Source: Pseudomonadota bacterium
GTDB lineage: Bacteria; Pseudomonadota; Alphaproteobacteria; Rhizobiales; Beijerinckiaceae
Direction: 5' to 3'
Length of the DNA: 8,321 bases
Assembly: GCA_021780015.1 (NCBI GenBank)
Contig: JAJXZN010000125.1
Coordinates: forward strand, 1-8,321
The notes beneath the pieces were generated by a model. The model saw only the letters and a list, made by a program, of their open reading frames with translations, was not told the origin of the DNA and ran no database searches. Below are positions 1 through 6,639 of this stretch, one piece after another (within the stretch, counting starts at the first letter, position 1; each line of letters begins with the position of its first letter). The position numbers were made by a program, and so were the translations under genes.

Positions 1-2419
1 CGCTTTCCTTTGCTGCCTGGAGCACGCTCGGCGCGGCATGGGCCGCCAAGGCGATGACAGGCAGACCCGCGTGCCGCGGCTCGCTTGTCAATTGCCGCGC
101 CAATTCATAGCCGCTCATCTGCGGCATATCAGTATCGGTCACCACCGCGTCGAACTGCGCGCCCTTCTCGAACATCAAAAGCGCTTCGGCGGCCGATGCG
201 GCGGTATTAACACGATAGCCAGCGGCAATGATGAGAGGCGCCAGCATGTCGCGGAAGAACGGCTTGTCGTCGACCAGCAAGACGCGGAATTGATGGGCCA
301 CGGCACGCGAGTAAGCAGCCGGGCGGCCAAGCCGCAGGAAATATGTCGCGTCGAGGACCTCGGCGATCGCGCCGCGAATTTCGGCGGTGCCGATGATGCC
401 TGGCGAAGCGCTGGTGATTTCAATATTGAGCGGCGCCTCGACGACGTCGATGATCTCTTCAATCAGCAGCCCCATGCTCTCGCCGCCGATGCCCAGCACG
501 AGAACCGGATTGATCTCCTGCAAATGGGCTTCGGCGCCGGCGAAGAGCGGCACGAGCGGCATCAATTGCGATTGGTGCTGGACGACGAGGCGGCCGTCCG
601 ACGTATGAATGTCGGACGCCCGAATTGATTCAATGCGGACGATCAGCGACAGAGGCAGCGCCTTGGGTGCACCGGGGCCAGCGCGAAACAGCACGAAGCG
701 CGTGGTCTCTTCGGCCGGGACGAAGCTTTCGACGACGCGGCCGACCGTATAGTCATTGGCGCGTTCAAAGCCCATGCGCGCGGCAATGCCGGAGGGATCC
801 AGGATCAACACGACCGACCCATCGCCGAGGATCGTGTGGCCGGAAAAGACCTGAAGGTCGGATAACGAGCTGCCGAGCGGCTTGACGACGATTTCCTGTA
901 CGTCAGCCACCGCATCGACGAGGATGCCAAATGTCTGGTTGTTGACGCGCATGACGATGACAAGATCGTCGGTCGCCGGTTTCGAGGCGTCGGTTTCAAG
1001 CTGCAGAATCGATTTCAGCGCCACGACCGGCAGAATGTCCTGGCGCAGGCGAAGAACGAGGCTGCCCTGCAGATCCTCGAGCATATGCGTCTCGGCTTCG
1101 CCGACGCCGACCGCCTCGACGACCGAATGCTGCGGCAGGGCGAAGCGATGGCCGCTGGCCTCGACGATCAAGGCCGGGGTAATCGCCAGCGTCAGTGGAA
1201 TCTTGAGCGTGAAACGCGTGCCTTTGCCGGGCACCGTCGTCAAAGAGATCGCGCCGCCGATCGCCTCGATATTGTCGCGGACGATATCCATGCCGACGCC
1301 ACGGCCCGAAATGCTGGTGACGGCCGCCGCGGTCGAAAAGTCCGGGGCGAAGATAAAGCGTCCGACATCTTCATCCGACAGCGCCTTCGCTTCGCTTGCC
1401 GACACCAGGCCTTTGACCACCGCTTTGTTGCGAATCTTCTGCAGGTCGAGCCCGCGTCCGTCGTCGGAAACATCGATCGTGATATAGCCCGCCTCATGCG
1501 TGGCGGTGACGCGGATCGTGCCTTCTTCCGGCTTGCCGCGGGCGAGGCGCTCTTCCGGCGTCTCGATGCCGTGGTCGGCGCAATTGCGCAGAAGGTGGGT
1601 CAGCGGATCACGGATGAGCTCAATGAGCTGGCGGTCGAGCTCAGTGTCGGCGCCTTCGGTAACGAGATGCAGTTTCTTCTTGAGATCGACCGAAAGCTCG
1701 CGCACCAGCCGTGGCAGGCTCGCGAAGAGGCGGCCGACCGATTGCATGCGGGCGCGCATCACTGCGTCCTGCAGGTCGGTGGTCAAGCCCGAGAGCCGCT
1801 GCAAAGGCGTCTTGATGACGGCGTCTTCCTGATGCCGCGTGATCTCCAGCAACTGGTTGCGGGTCAGCACCAGTTCGGAAACAAGGATCATGATCCGCTC
1901 AAGCGCGCCGACCGAAACACGAATGCTTTCGGCCCGGGCGGACGCGCCGGCAGCGGGCGCCGGCCTGTCCTTGCGGACGGGTTCCGGCTTCGATTCGGCC
2001 AGAGGCGCTGCCGCGGTCGCGCCGGTGGCCTGAACGTCGGGTTGTGCTGCGCCGGCATCGGCCTGCAGCGCCGCGATCAAAGCGCTATCGTCGCCTTCCG
2101 GCTCCCGTCCGGTTTCGGTAAGGCCGGAGAGAATGGATTTGACCCGATCGACGGCTGCCAACGTCAGCGAGACGGTTTCTGCCGTCGCCGGTGCGCCGCT
2201 GCGCAATTTGCTGATCAGCGTTTCGGTTGCGTGCGTGAGGTGCTCGAGCCGTGCGAGACCGAGAAAGCCGCAGGTTCCCTTGATCGTATGGAACAGCCGG
2301 AAAATGCGAATAATGGCTTCGCGATCAGAGGGATCGCGTTCAAACAACACGAGCTGTTCGCCGGCGGCGTCGATGTTCTCGCTCGTCTCGACGAGAAAAT
2401 CGTGGAGCAGGTCGTCCAT
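1..2419 (-). CDS. cheA: Hybrid chemotaxis histidine kinase CheA (Hpt, kinase, two CheW-like domains, receiver), 3' end outside window
   Basis: Cytoplasmic kinase of a chemosensory array. It autophosphorylates on an Hpt histidine and passes phosphate to response regulators. 806 residues are visible. The Hpt domain (about 1-105) has its phosphoacceptor H44 in the context FHTIKG. An Ala/Pro-rich linker (about 110-163) follows, with no recognisable P2 regulator-binding domain. Next come the dimerisation helices (about 164-225) and the ATPase domain with N-box RNCADHG (278-284), G1 DDGRG (319-323) and G2 GRGVGMD (372-378). A CheW domain (about 410-548) is followed by a second CheW-like domain (about 555-700). 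A receiver begins at 711 with acidic pair D717/D718 and phosphoacceptor D762. The position of the conserved receiver Thr/Ser is Ala (A792). An in-frame TAA lies upstream of the chosen ATG with no other usual start codon between, and MDDLL is a typical CheA beginning. The ribosome binding site is weak. Other che genes probably follow beyond the left edge. Family certain; the exact pathway served is not known. Confidence 0.95.
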   Translation of the reverse strand, partial: MDDLLHDFLVETSENIDAAGEQLVLFERDPSDREAIIRIFRLFHTIKGTCGFLGLARLEHLTHATETLISKLRSGAPATAETVSLTLAAVDRVKSILSGLTETGREPEGDDSALIAALQADAGAAQPDVQATGATAAAPLAESKPEPVRKDRPAPAAGASARAESIRVSVGALERIMILVSELVLTRNQLLEITRHQEDAVIKTPLQRLSGLTTDLQDAVMRARMQSVGRLFASLPRLVRELSVDLKKKLHLVTEGADTELDRQLIELIRDPLTHLLRNCADHGIETPEERLARGKPEEGTIRVTATHEAGYITIDVSDDGRGLDLQKIRNKAVVKGLVSASEAKALSDEDVGRFIFAPDFSTAAAVTSISGRGVGMDIVRDNIEAIGGAISLTTVPGKGTRFTLKIPLTLAITPALIVEASGHRFALPQHSVVEAVGVGEAETHMLEDLQGSLVLRLRQDILPVVALKSILQLETDASKPATDDLVIVMRVNNQTFGILVDAVADVQEIVVKPLGSSLSDLQVFSGHTILGDGSVVLILDPSGIAARMGFERANDYTVGRVVESFVPAEETTRFVLFRAGPGAPKALPLSLIVRIESIRASDIHTSDGRLVVQHQSQLMPLVPLFAGAEAHLQEINPVLVLGIGGESMGLLIEEIIDVVEAPLNIEITSASPGIIGTAEIRGAIAEVLDATYFLRLGRPAAYSRAVAHQFRVLLVDDKPFFRDMLAPLIIAAGYRVNTAASAAEALLMFEKGAQFDAVVTDTDMPQMSGYELARQLTSEPRHAGLPVIALAAHAAPSVLQAAKES

Positions 2420-2460
2420 AGAAGCGCGAAATCTCCGGCCGAGAATAGGCCCGGCAAAGA

Positions 2461-2493
2461 ATTATCGCCTGGAATGGGTTAAAGAGCGTTGAA
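2461..2493 (-). promoter_or_regulatory. Candidate CtrA-dependent promoter of cheA
   Basis: On the minus strand, TTCA (2493-2490), seven bases, then TTAAC (2482-2478) match the CtrA consensus TTAA-N7-TTAA with one mismatch. The sequence GATAAT (2466-2461), five of six matches to a sigma-70 -10 box, lies so that a -35 element at 17-base spacing would occupy 2489-2484, inside the seven-base spacer of the box. This overlap of box and -35 is the usual layout of CtrA-activated promoters in Caulobacter. Transcription would begin near 2454, about 35 bases before the cheA ATG. The motif and spacing are seen directly; CtrA binding is inferred. Confidence 0.5.
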
Positions 2494-2629
2494 AAAAGTC
2501 GGCTATTTCGTGCCGGATATGGCTAAAAGACGAAGCGATTCAGAACGAAATTTCGCATTGTCCGTGCGGCTCGGCGCGAGAGTCTGCGCAAAGCAAGCGC
2601 AATGCTGCCCGACGGCGTAAGCTTATCTT

Positions 2630-2653
2630 GCACGCGGGCCTATCGCCGCGTGC
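2630..2653 (-). repeat. Perfect GC-rich inverted repeat (hairpin) just after chpT
   Basis: GCACGCGG (2630-2637) and CCGCGTGC (2646-2653) are exact inverted repeats of eight bases with an eight-base loop. The hairpin starts 25 bases past the chpT stop codon in the chpT direction. No run of T follows on either strand, so it is not a classical intrinsic terminator. It could protect the 3' end of the chpT message or assist Rho-dependent ending. It is consistent with cheA having its own promoter further on. Confidence 0.5.
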
Positions 2654-2678
2654 TATTCTCGCGCTTTGCCAGGACCGG

Positions 2679-3350
2679 TTACGCAGAGGCGCTCGCTAAA
2701 GCCTCGGTCGTGGCGGGAACGGCTTCGATGCGCACCTTCTCGCTCGTCGCTGCGACGGTCAATTGCAACTGCGCCGCGCGGGCGATCAGACCTGTATAGA
2801 AAGCCTGAATGCCATGGGCATCGACCTGGTTGTTTTCCGGCATCCCGGCGAGCAGTTGCGGGACGTGGCTGGCGAGGCGAGCGTTGGTGCCGGCCGCTTC
2901 GACGTCGATGCGTGGAATCGCTTCGCTCGTGTCGACGTTGACGCTGATCAATCCGCCGCGCGGAATGGCCGCGGCGGCGATCAGGCAAAGGTTAAGGATC
3001 AGTTTGACCTTGTCCTTGGCCATCAAGATGCGCGGCACGTTCCACGTGAGTTTGGTGCGGTCGTCTTCGAGCAGGCCGCGCGTGACTTTTTCGGCATCGC
3101 CCGTGTCGATCGCCGCCCCCGCGGACCCTGCCGCACCGAAAGCCAGCCGGCAGAATTGCAGCCGCGCCGATGCGGTGTGGGCGCTCTTTTTGACGAGATC
3201 GAGCGCGAAGCCGCGCATCTCCGGGTCCTTCTCCTCGTCGAGCATTTCGAGACCGTTGACGATGGCGCCGACGGGGCTGATCACGTCATGGCAGACGCGC
3301 GAGCACATGAGAGCGGCGAGGTCGAGGGGGCCGAGCGCGAATTCCGTCAT
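2679..3350 (-). CDS. chpT: Histidine phosphotransferase ChpT
   Basis: Cytoplasmic dimeric phosphotransferase. In Caulobacter, ChpT relays phosphate from the hybrid kinase CckA to the master cell-cycle regulator CtrA and to CpdR. The 223-residue product has the expected family length. Phosphoacceptor H21 lies in the hallmark motif CSRVCHDVISPVGA (16-29), followed by NGLEML. The rest resembles a degenerate histidine-kinase ATPase-like domain, with MAKDKVKLILNLCLIA matching the N-box region but with no ATP-binding glycine motifs, as known for ChpT. The start is set by AAGGA (3361-3357) six bases before the ATG; a longer reading frame upstream lacks family similarity. It is transcribed toward cheA, 259 bases away, which links a cell-cycle phosphotransferase with a chemosensory locus. 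Similar neighbourhoods may be common in Hyphomicrobiales, but I cannot confirm this here. Identification is strong from the H21 motif. Confidence 0.93.
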   Translation of the reverse strand: MTEFALGPLDLAALMCSRVCHDVISPVGAIVNGLEMLDEEKDPEMRGFALDLVKKSAHTASARLQFCRLAFGAAGSAGAAIDTGDAEKVTRGLLEDDRTKLTWNVPRILMAKDKVKLILNLCLIAAAAIPRGGLISVNVDTSEAIPRIDVEAAGTNARLASHVPQLLAGMPENNQVDAHGIQAFYTGLIARAAQLQLTVAATSEKVRIEAVPATTEALASASA

Positions 3351-3670
3351 GTTCCGTCCTTTGAATGAAAGAAGGCCCCGGCGCGAGCCTCGCGGAAGGC
3401 CATCCCCGCTTCGGGCAATGATCGGCGGTAACCGACCGAATCCATTCTGTTGCGGCGCAGTATATCGGCGCAGACTCTTCGCAGGTGCAAGATAAATCCT
3501 GACGCCGCGGCAAGACATCCACGGCGAATCGGCTTGCGCTGCGACGGCTTTTTGTTACATCCGGAAAGAATGTTTGCAACCGTGCGCCGTTGCGCCATCT
3601 ATAAGCTGCCGCAAAGCTAATATCTCATGCCGTCAGCGGTCATCAGATGCCGCTGACCTTGCAGGACCCG
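3351..3670. promoter_or_regulatory. Divergent intergenic region between chpT and cysQ
   Basis: These 320 bases contain no convincing gene and must hold promoters firing in both directions. For chpT the best -10 candidate is TATACT on the minus strand (3464-3459, five of six matches), with TTGCAC upstream at a spacing of about 20 bases, longer than ideal; the leader would be about 100 bases. AAGGA (3361-3357) is the chpT ribosome binding site. For cysQ the best -10 is TATAAG (3600-3605, five of six), with TTGCAA (3574-3579) again 20 bases away. No CtrA full box or TTAACCAT half-site was found here. The promoter calls are tentative. Confidence 0.35.
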
Positions 3671-4525
3671 ATGTCTGTCCAAACCAGTGCACGACCGCTG
3701 AGCCTGAATTACCAGGCGATTGCGGAAGATTTCGCCGAGCTTGCGGTCGCCGCCGGCGCAGCCATCATGCTCTTCTACAATGCCGACAGCCATGCTCGGG
3801 AAAAGGGCGACACGAGTCCGGTCTGTGACGCCGATCTCGCCGGCGAAGCGGTGATCCTCGCGGGCCTCGCAGCGCGGTTGCCCGACCTGCCGGTCGTCTC
3901 CGAAGAAGCGGCGGCCGCGGGCGCCAAATCGATCGGCGGCGACGCCTTCATTCTTGTCGATCCGGTCGATGGCACGCGCGAGTTTCTTGCCGGCAAGGGC
4001 GAATTCACCGTGAATATCGGGCTCGTCGTTCATGGTGAGCCCAAGGTCGGTGCAGTCTATGCGCCGGCGCTCGAACAAATGTGGTTGGCCGGCGATCATG
4101 CCGTCACGTTTCCGGTCGCACCGGGCGGGGCGTTACCGCCGGCGGCTGAACGCGCCCGCATCCAGGCGCGGCGCCAGACGCAAGACGGCCTCGTCGCCTT
4201 GACAAGCTGGTCGCATACCGATCCGCGCACCTCGGCATTTCTCGAAAATCTGCCGGTCAAGGAGCGGCGCATGATCGGTTCGTCGCTGAAATTCTGCGCG
4301 CTCGCGGATGGCTCCGGCGATATCTATCCGCGTTTCGGCGCGACCATGGAATGGGACACCGCCGCAGGCGATGCCATCCTGCGCGCCGCCGGCGGCATCG
4401 TGCTCGACCGCGACGGCCTGCCGCTGCGTTACGGGAAAGCGGCGACAAAATTCATGAACGGCTCTTTCGTCGCTTGGGCGGACCCGGACGCCATTCCCGC
4501 GGCGCTTGGCGCAAGAAGGGCGTAA
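3671..4525 (+). CDS. cysQ: 3'(2'),5'-bisphosphate nucleotidase CysQ
   Basis: Inositol-monophosphatase-fold enzyme that hydrolyses 3'-phosphoadenosine 5'-phosphate to AMP and phosphate, removing the by-product of sulfate assimilation and sulfotransfer. It is cytoplasmic and needs magnesium. The 284 residues are of normal length. Metal-binding signatures are visible: KGDTSPV (45-51), SEE (77-79), DPVDGTREF (97-105) and, in the C-terminal half, YPRFGATMEWDTAAGDA (219-235) ending in AAGG. The tract EFTVNIGLV after the DPVDGT motif and the YPR tract favour CysQ over general inositol monophosphatases. One oddity is Cys52 where relatives usually have Thr in SPVTxAD. The ATG at 3671 was chosen because AGGA lies four bases upstream; an in-frame ATG at 3647 has no clear ribosome binding site but remains possible. 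It is probably the first gene of a plus-strand series, though an 82-base gap and a possible CtrA site precede the next gene. Confidence 0.93.
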   Translation: MSVQTSARPLSLNYQAIAEDFAELAVAAGAAIMLFYNADSHAREKGDTSPVCDADLAGEAVILAGLAARLPDLPVVSEEAAAAGAKSIGGDAFILVDPVDGTREFLAGKGEFTVNIGLVVHGEPKVGAVYAPALEQMWLAGDHAVTFPVAPGGALPPAAERARIQARRQTQDGLVALTSWSHTDPRTSAFLENLPVKERRMIGSSLKFCALADGSGDIYPRFGATMEWDTAAGDAILRAAGGIVLDRDGLPLRYGKAATKFMNGSFVAWADPDAIPAALGARRA

Positions 4526-4532
4526 TCTTTCA

Positions 4533-4540
4533 TTAACCAT
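4533..4540 (+). promoter_or_regulatory. Candidate CtrA half-site TTAACCAT upstream of eipA
   Basis: An exact TTAACCAT lies between the cysQ stop and the eipA start, ending 67 bases before the eipA ATG. This eight-base motif is known as the CtrA half-site form found in alphaproteobacterial CtrA target promoters. The Brucella eipA gene is reported to be directly CtrA-controlled, which makes the placement meaningful. I see no good -10 box at standard distance, so the promoter itself is not defined. Confidence 0.5.
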
Positions 4541-4595
4541 GCTCGCGGAGAGTCGGGGCGCGATTCGTAGCCTTTCGGATCAGCGCGGCCTCATT

Positions 4596-4601
4596 CGGGA
4601 G
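4596..4601 (+). promoter_or_regulatory. Ribosome binding site deciding the eipA start
   Basis: CGGGAG directly abuts an ATG at 4602 but is six bases before the ATG at 4608. The latter spacing is normal, so 4608 is the probable start. It also gives a compact twin-arginine signal peptide beginning MRSTSRREF. Confidence 0.65.
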
Positions 4602-4607
4602 ATGACC

Positions 4608-5195
4608 ATGCGCTCCACTTCGCGGCGGGAATTTTCGGCGTTGATCGCGGCCTCGGGCTTGACCTTAGGCTTGCCTAAGCCGGCGCTGGCTGTGAGTGAG
4701 GACGACCGGCCGGGCGAATTCACTGGCGACGAATTGCTTCAGGCTGGCCATCACTTCTTCGGCACGCTGTCGCGCGGCCTGGCACAAGTCGTCGAAGAAG
4801 CGACGCGGCGCTGGGGCCGGCCAAACGGCTATATCCTCGGTCAAGAGGCGGGCGGTGCGTTCATCGGCGGGCTTCGCTATGGCGAGGGCCTCATGTACAC
4901 ACGCAATGCCGGCGACTTGAAAGTGTTCTGGCAAGGGCCCTCGCTCGGTTTCGATGCCGGCGCCGACGGCGATCGGACTATGATGCTGGTCTATGGCCTG
5001 CCGGCCGTGCGCGCGGTGTTTCAGCGCTTTGCCGGCGTCGATGGCTCGGCCTATCTCGTTGGCGGTTTCGGTATGACGGCGCTGACAGCCAATAATGTCG
5101 TCGTCGTTCCGGTCCGCACGGGCCTCGGCGCGCGGCTCGGCCTTAATCTCGGCTATCTGAAGTTCACCGCCTATCCGACCTGGAACCCCTTCTGA
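4608..5195 (+). CDS. eipA: EipA-family periplasmic protein (DUF1134) with twin-arginine signal
   Basis: Member of the DUF1134/EipA family, periplasmic small beta-barrel proteins. In Brucella, EipA is required for envelope stress resistance; its biochemical role is unknown. The 195-residue precursor starts with TSRREF (4-9), a twin-arginine (Tat) export motif, then a hydrophobic stretch (about 10-23) and an ALA cleavage site (26-28). The mature part has the conserved tracts GAFIGGLRYGEG (83-94), KVFWQGPSLGFD (105-116), GVDGSAYLVGG (143-153) and the family-typical C-terminal tail GYLKFTAYPTWNPF (182-195). It lies 82 bases after cysQ, and an exact CtrA half-site motif precedes it. Tat export would imply that it folds, or binds a partner, before crossing the inner membrane. 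Family assignment is strong. The symbol is used for orthology with Brucella eipA, and function in this organism is inferred. Confidence 0.88.
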   Translation: MRSTSRREFSALIAASGLTLGLPKPALAVSEDDRPGEFTGDELLQAGHHFFGTLSRGLAQVVEEATRRWGRPNGYILGQEAGGAFIGGLRYGEGLMYTRNAGDLKVFWQGPSLGFDAGADGDRTMMLVYGLPAVRAVFQRFAGVDGSAYLVGGFGMTALTANNVVVVPVRTGLGARLGLNLGYLKFTAYPTWNPF

Positions 5196-5244
5196 GCCGC
5201 GAGCGTGGCTTGCGCGGGCCCGATTTGCGCCCAAGTGTTCGATT

Positions 5245-5273
5245 TTGATTCCCCTGGTTAGAGGTGTCATAGT
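5245..5273 (+). promoter_or_regulatory. Candidate sigma-70 promoter for the coiled-coil gene
   Basis: TTGATT (5245-5250) and CATAGT (5268-5273) are separated by exactly 17 bases, each matching four of six consensus positions. Transcription would start near 5280, about 25 bases before the GTG start. No strong terminator follows the upstream eipA gene, so read-through is also possible. Confidence 0.4.
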
Positions 5274-5305
5274 CCGGTTCATCGAAATCCGGCGGGCGAA
5301 GCTGC

Positions 5306-6511
5306 GTGATCGAACAAGCCATGATTTTTGCGCTTGGGTTCCTGGTTGCGGGACTCATCGCCCTTGCCTTCGCGCCGGTCTTCTGGAGCCGGGCGCTGCG
5401 CCTGACGCGCCGCCGGCTTGAGACACAAGTTCCTCTTTCTGTTGAAGAAATTCTCGCCGACCGAGATCACCTGCGGGCCGAATTCGCGGTCGAGCAGCGG
5501 CGCCTCGAAATGCGCCTTGCCGCGGCGACGCAGGCCCATGCTGCCGATCGCAGCGAGCTCGGCCGCCGCGCTGCGGAGTTTTTGGCAATGCAGCAAAAGG
5601 TGGCGGACCAAAGCGAGCAGATTCGCGTCACCGTCGAGGCCCTCTCCAAGGCGGAGCATGAGATCGCCGGCTTCGCCAGCGAGCACGGCGCCCTCGCCTC
5701 GGCGCTTTATGACGCCGATGGCCTGTATAAGACCAAGCAAGAGGAGCTGGCGAAGCTCAGCCAGGCGCATCAGATGCTTTCGGCTGTCGCCGACGAGCGG
5801 CTCGCAAGCCACGCCTCGGCCGACGCACGCGCCGCCGGCCTTGAACTGCGCCTCGGCGATGTCAGCCGGACTTTGGTCGAGGCGGAAAAGCGTTTTACCG
5901 AACGCACCGCCCATGCCGCGAGGTTGAACGATGCGCTCGTCGTGGCGCGCAGCAACCTTGAGGTGCTCGAGGGCAATTACGCAGTGCTGCAAAAGAAATT
6001 CGATGCCGAAAGCGCCCGCGTGGCGCAGCTTGGCAAGGAACTCGACGACTTGCGCCAGCAGCGTGATGCCGATCAGAGCAAGCTGCGGGCAGCGAACATC
6101 AAGATCGGCGTGCTGGAAGCCGGGCTTGAAGACGCCAAGCAGCGCGAGGCGCAAATCCTGACGCAACGCGATCAGCAGATGGAAAAAATCCGTACCTCCG
6201 AGCGCGCCCTGAACGAGAAATATGACGCTCTGCGTTCGGACTTCGCGGCCCAGGAGGGGGCGCTCGAGGCCGCGCGGCGGCGCTGCGAGACGCTCGAATC
6301 CGAGCTTTCGCAAGCCCGCGTTGCGCGCGGTAAACATCAGCCGGGCTCCGAGGCAGAACAAAATGCCTCGCTGCGGCAGGAGGTGAGCGAGGTCGGAGCG
6401 GCCATCGTCCGCTTGGCGAAGGCGGCGAGTGAAGCGCCGCCCAATCTCGCCGCGCCGGACGAAGAGCCGCGCGACGCCAGCCTCGAAATGACGAACGGGA
6501 CAGGCCGCTGA
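5306..6511 (+). CDS. Membrane-anchored coiled-coil protein of unknown function
   Basis: I do not recognise a characterised homologue, although the N-terminal pattern (membrane helix, then a basic RLTRRRLE segment, then a segment like ADRDHLRAEFA) is one I associate with conserved hypothetical proteins of Hyphomicrobiales. The 401-residue product has one transmembrane helix (about 6-27), then basic residues RALRLTRRRLE (29-39), consistent with the bulk lying in the cytoplasm. From about 45 to 340 it is almost entirely charged alpha-helix rich in Glu, Ala, Gln, Arg and Leu, predicted to form long coiled coils. A Gly/Pro break follows (about 342-348), then a short helix LRQEVSEVGAAIVRLAKA (356-373) and an acidic, Pro-rich tail. 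The start is GTG; an ATG five codons later is the alternative, and neither has a strong ribosome binding site. It could be a structural or scaffold protein at the envelope, but this is a guess from shape only. Confidence 0.8.
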   Translation: MIEQAMIFALGFLVAGLIALAFAPVFWSRALRLTRRRLETQVPLSVEEILADRDHLRAEFAVEQRRLEMRLAAATQAHAADRSELGRRAAEFLAMQQKVADQSEQIRVTVEALSKAEHEIAGFASEHGALASALYDADGLYKTKQEELAKLSQAHQMLSAVADERLASHASADARAAGLELRLGDVSRTLVEAEKRFTERTAHAARLNDALVVARSNLEVLEGNYAVLQKKFDAESARVAQLGKELDDLRQQRDADQSKLRAANIKIGVLEAGLEDAKQREAQILTQRDQQMEKIRTSERALNEKYDALRSDFAAQEGALEAARRRCETLESELSQARVARGKHQPGSEAEQNASLRQEVSEVGAAIVRLAKAASEAPPNLAAPDEEPRDASLEMTNGTGR

Positions 6512-6523
6512 GGTCTGCGGCCC

Positions 6524-6552
6524 TTGCAGTGGCGCAGATCGCGCGATAGAAG
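6524..6552 (+). promoter_or_regulatory. Candidate promoter of the tRNA-Glu gene
   Basis: TTGCAG (6524-6529), a 17-base spacer and TAGAAG (6547-6552) resemble a sigma-70 promoter; the -10 matches four of six positions. Initiation near 6559 would leave a leader of about five bases before the mature tRNA, a normal layout for a solitary tRNA gene. Confidence 0.45.
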
Positions 6553-6563
6553 CGCTGTCTTCC

Positions 6564-6639
6564 GCTCCCTTCGTCTAGCGGTCTAGGACGTCGCCCTCTC
6601 ACGGCGAAAACAGGGGTTCGAGTCCCCTAGGGAGCGCCA
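6564..6639 (+). tRNA. tRNA-Glu, anticodon CTC, with encoded CCA
   Basis: A full cloverleaf can be drawn by eye. The acceptor stem is GCTCCCT (6564-6570) pairing with AGGGAGC (6629-6635). The D arm is GTC...GGAC. The anticodon stem is TCGCC/GGCGA (6591-6595 and 6603-6607) with loop CTCTCAC, giving anticodon CTC (6598-6600). The T arm is AGGGG-TTCGAGT-CCCCT. Discriminator G6636 and an encoded CCA (6637-6639) follow. The D loop and overall sequence closely match bacterial tRNA-Glu. It reads GAG codons. The 3' end borders DNA that looks like an integration site. Confidence 0.96.

Noticed and set aside
1085..2482. Long plus-strand open frame of 465 codons opposite cheA
   Set aside because: Its translation is low-complexity and Arg/Gly-rich with no family resemblance, and it lies fully antisense to well-conserved CheA domains; it is a by-product of high GC.
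2763..3368. Plus-strand open frames opposite chpT
   Set aside because: They are antisense shadows; the minus frame has the diagnostic ChpT histidine motif and a proper ribosome binding site.
3382..3394. Palindromic CGCGAG-C-CTCGCG in the chpT leader
   Set aside because: There is no loop for a hairpin and no known operator matches; chance is likely at this base composition.
5279..6361. Minus-strand open frame of 360 codons opposite the coiled-coil gene
   Set aside because: The plus-strand frame has a membrane helix plus a consistent coiled-coil heptad character; the antisense frame shows no domain and arises from GC-rich codon use.
6514..6538. Inverted repeat TCTGCG/CGCAGA after the coiled-coil gene as a terminator
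   Set aside because: The stem has only six base pairs with a 13-base loop and no T run follows; it also overlaps the likely tRNA promoter.
6538..6547. Palindrome ATCGCGCGAT as an operator
   Set aside because: Short self-complementary GC-rich words are expected by chance in this genome, and it lies in the spacer of the tRNA promoter without other support.
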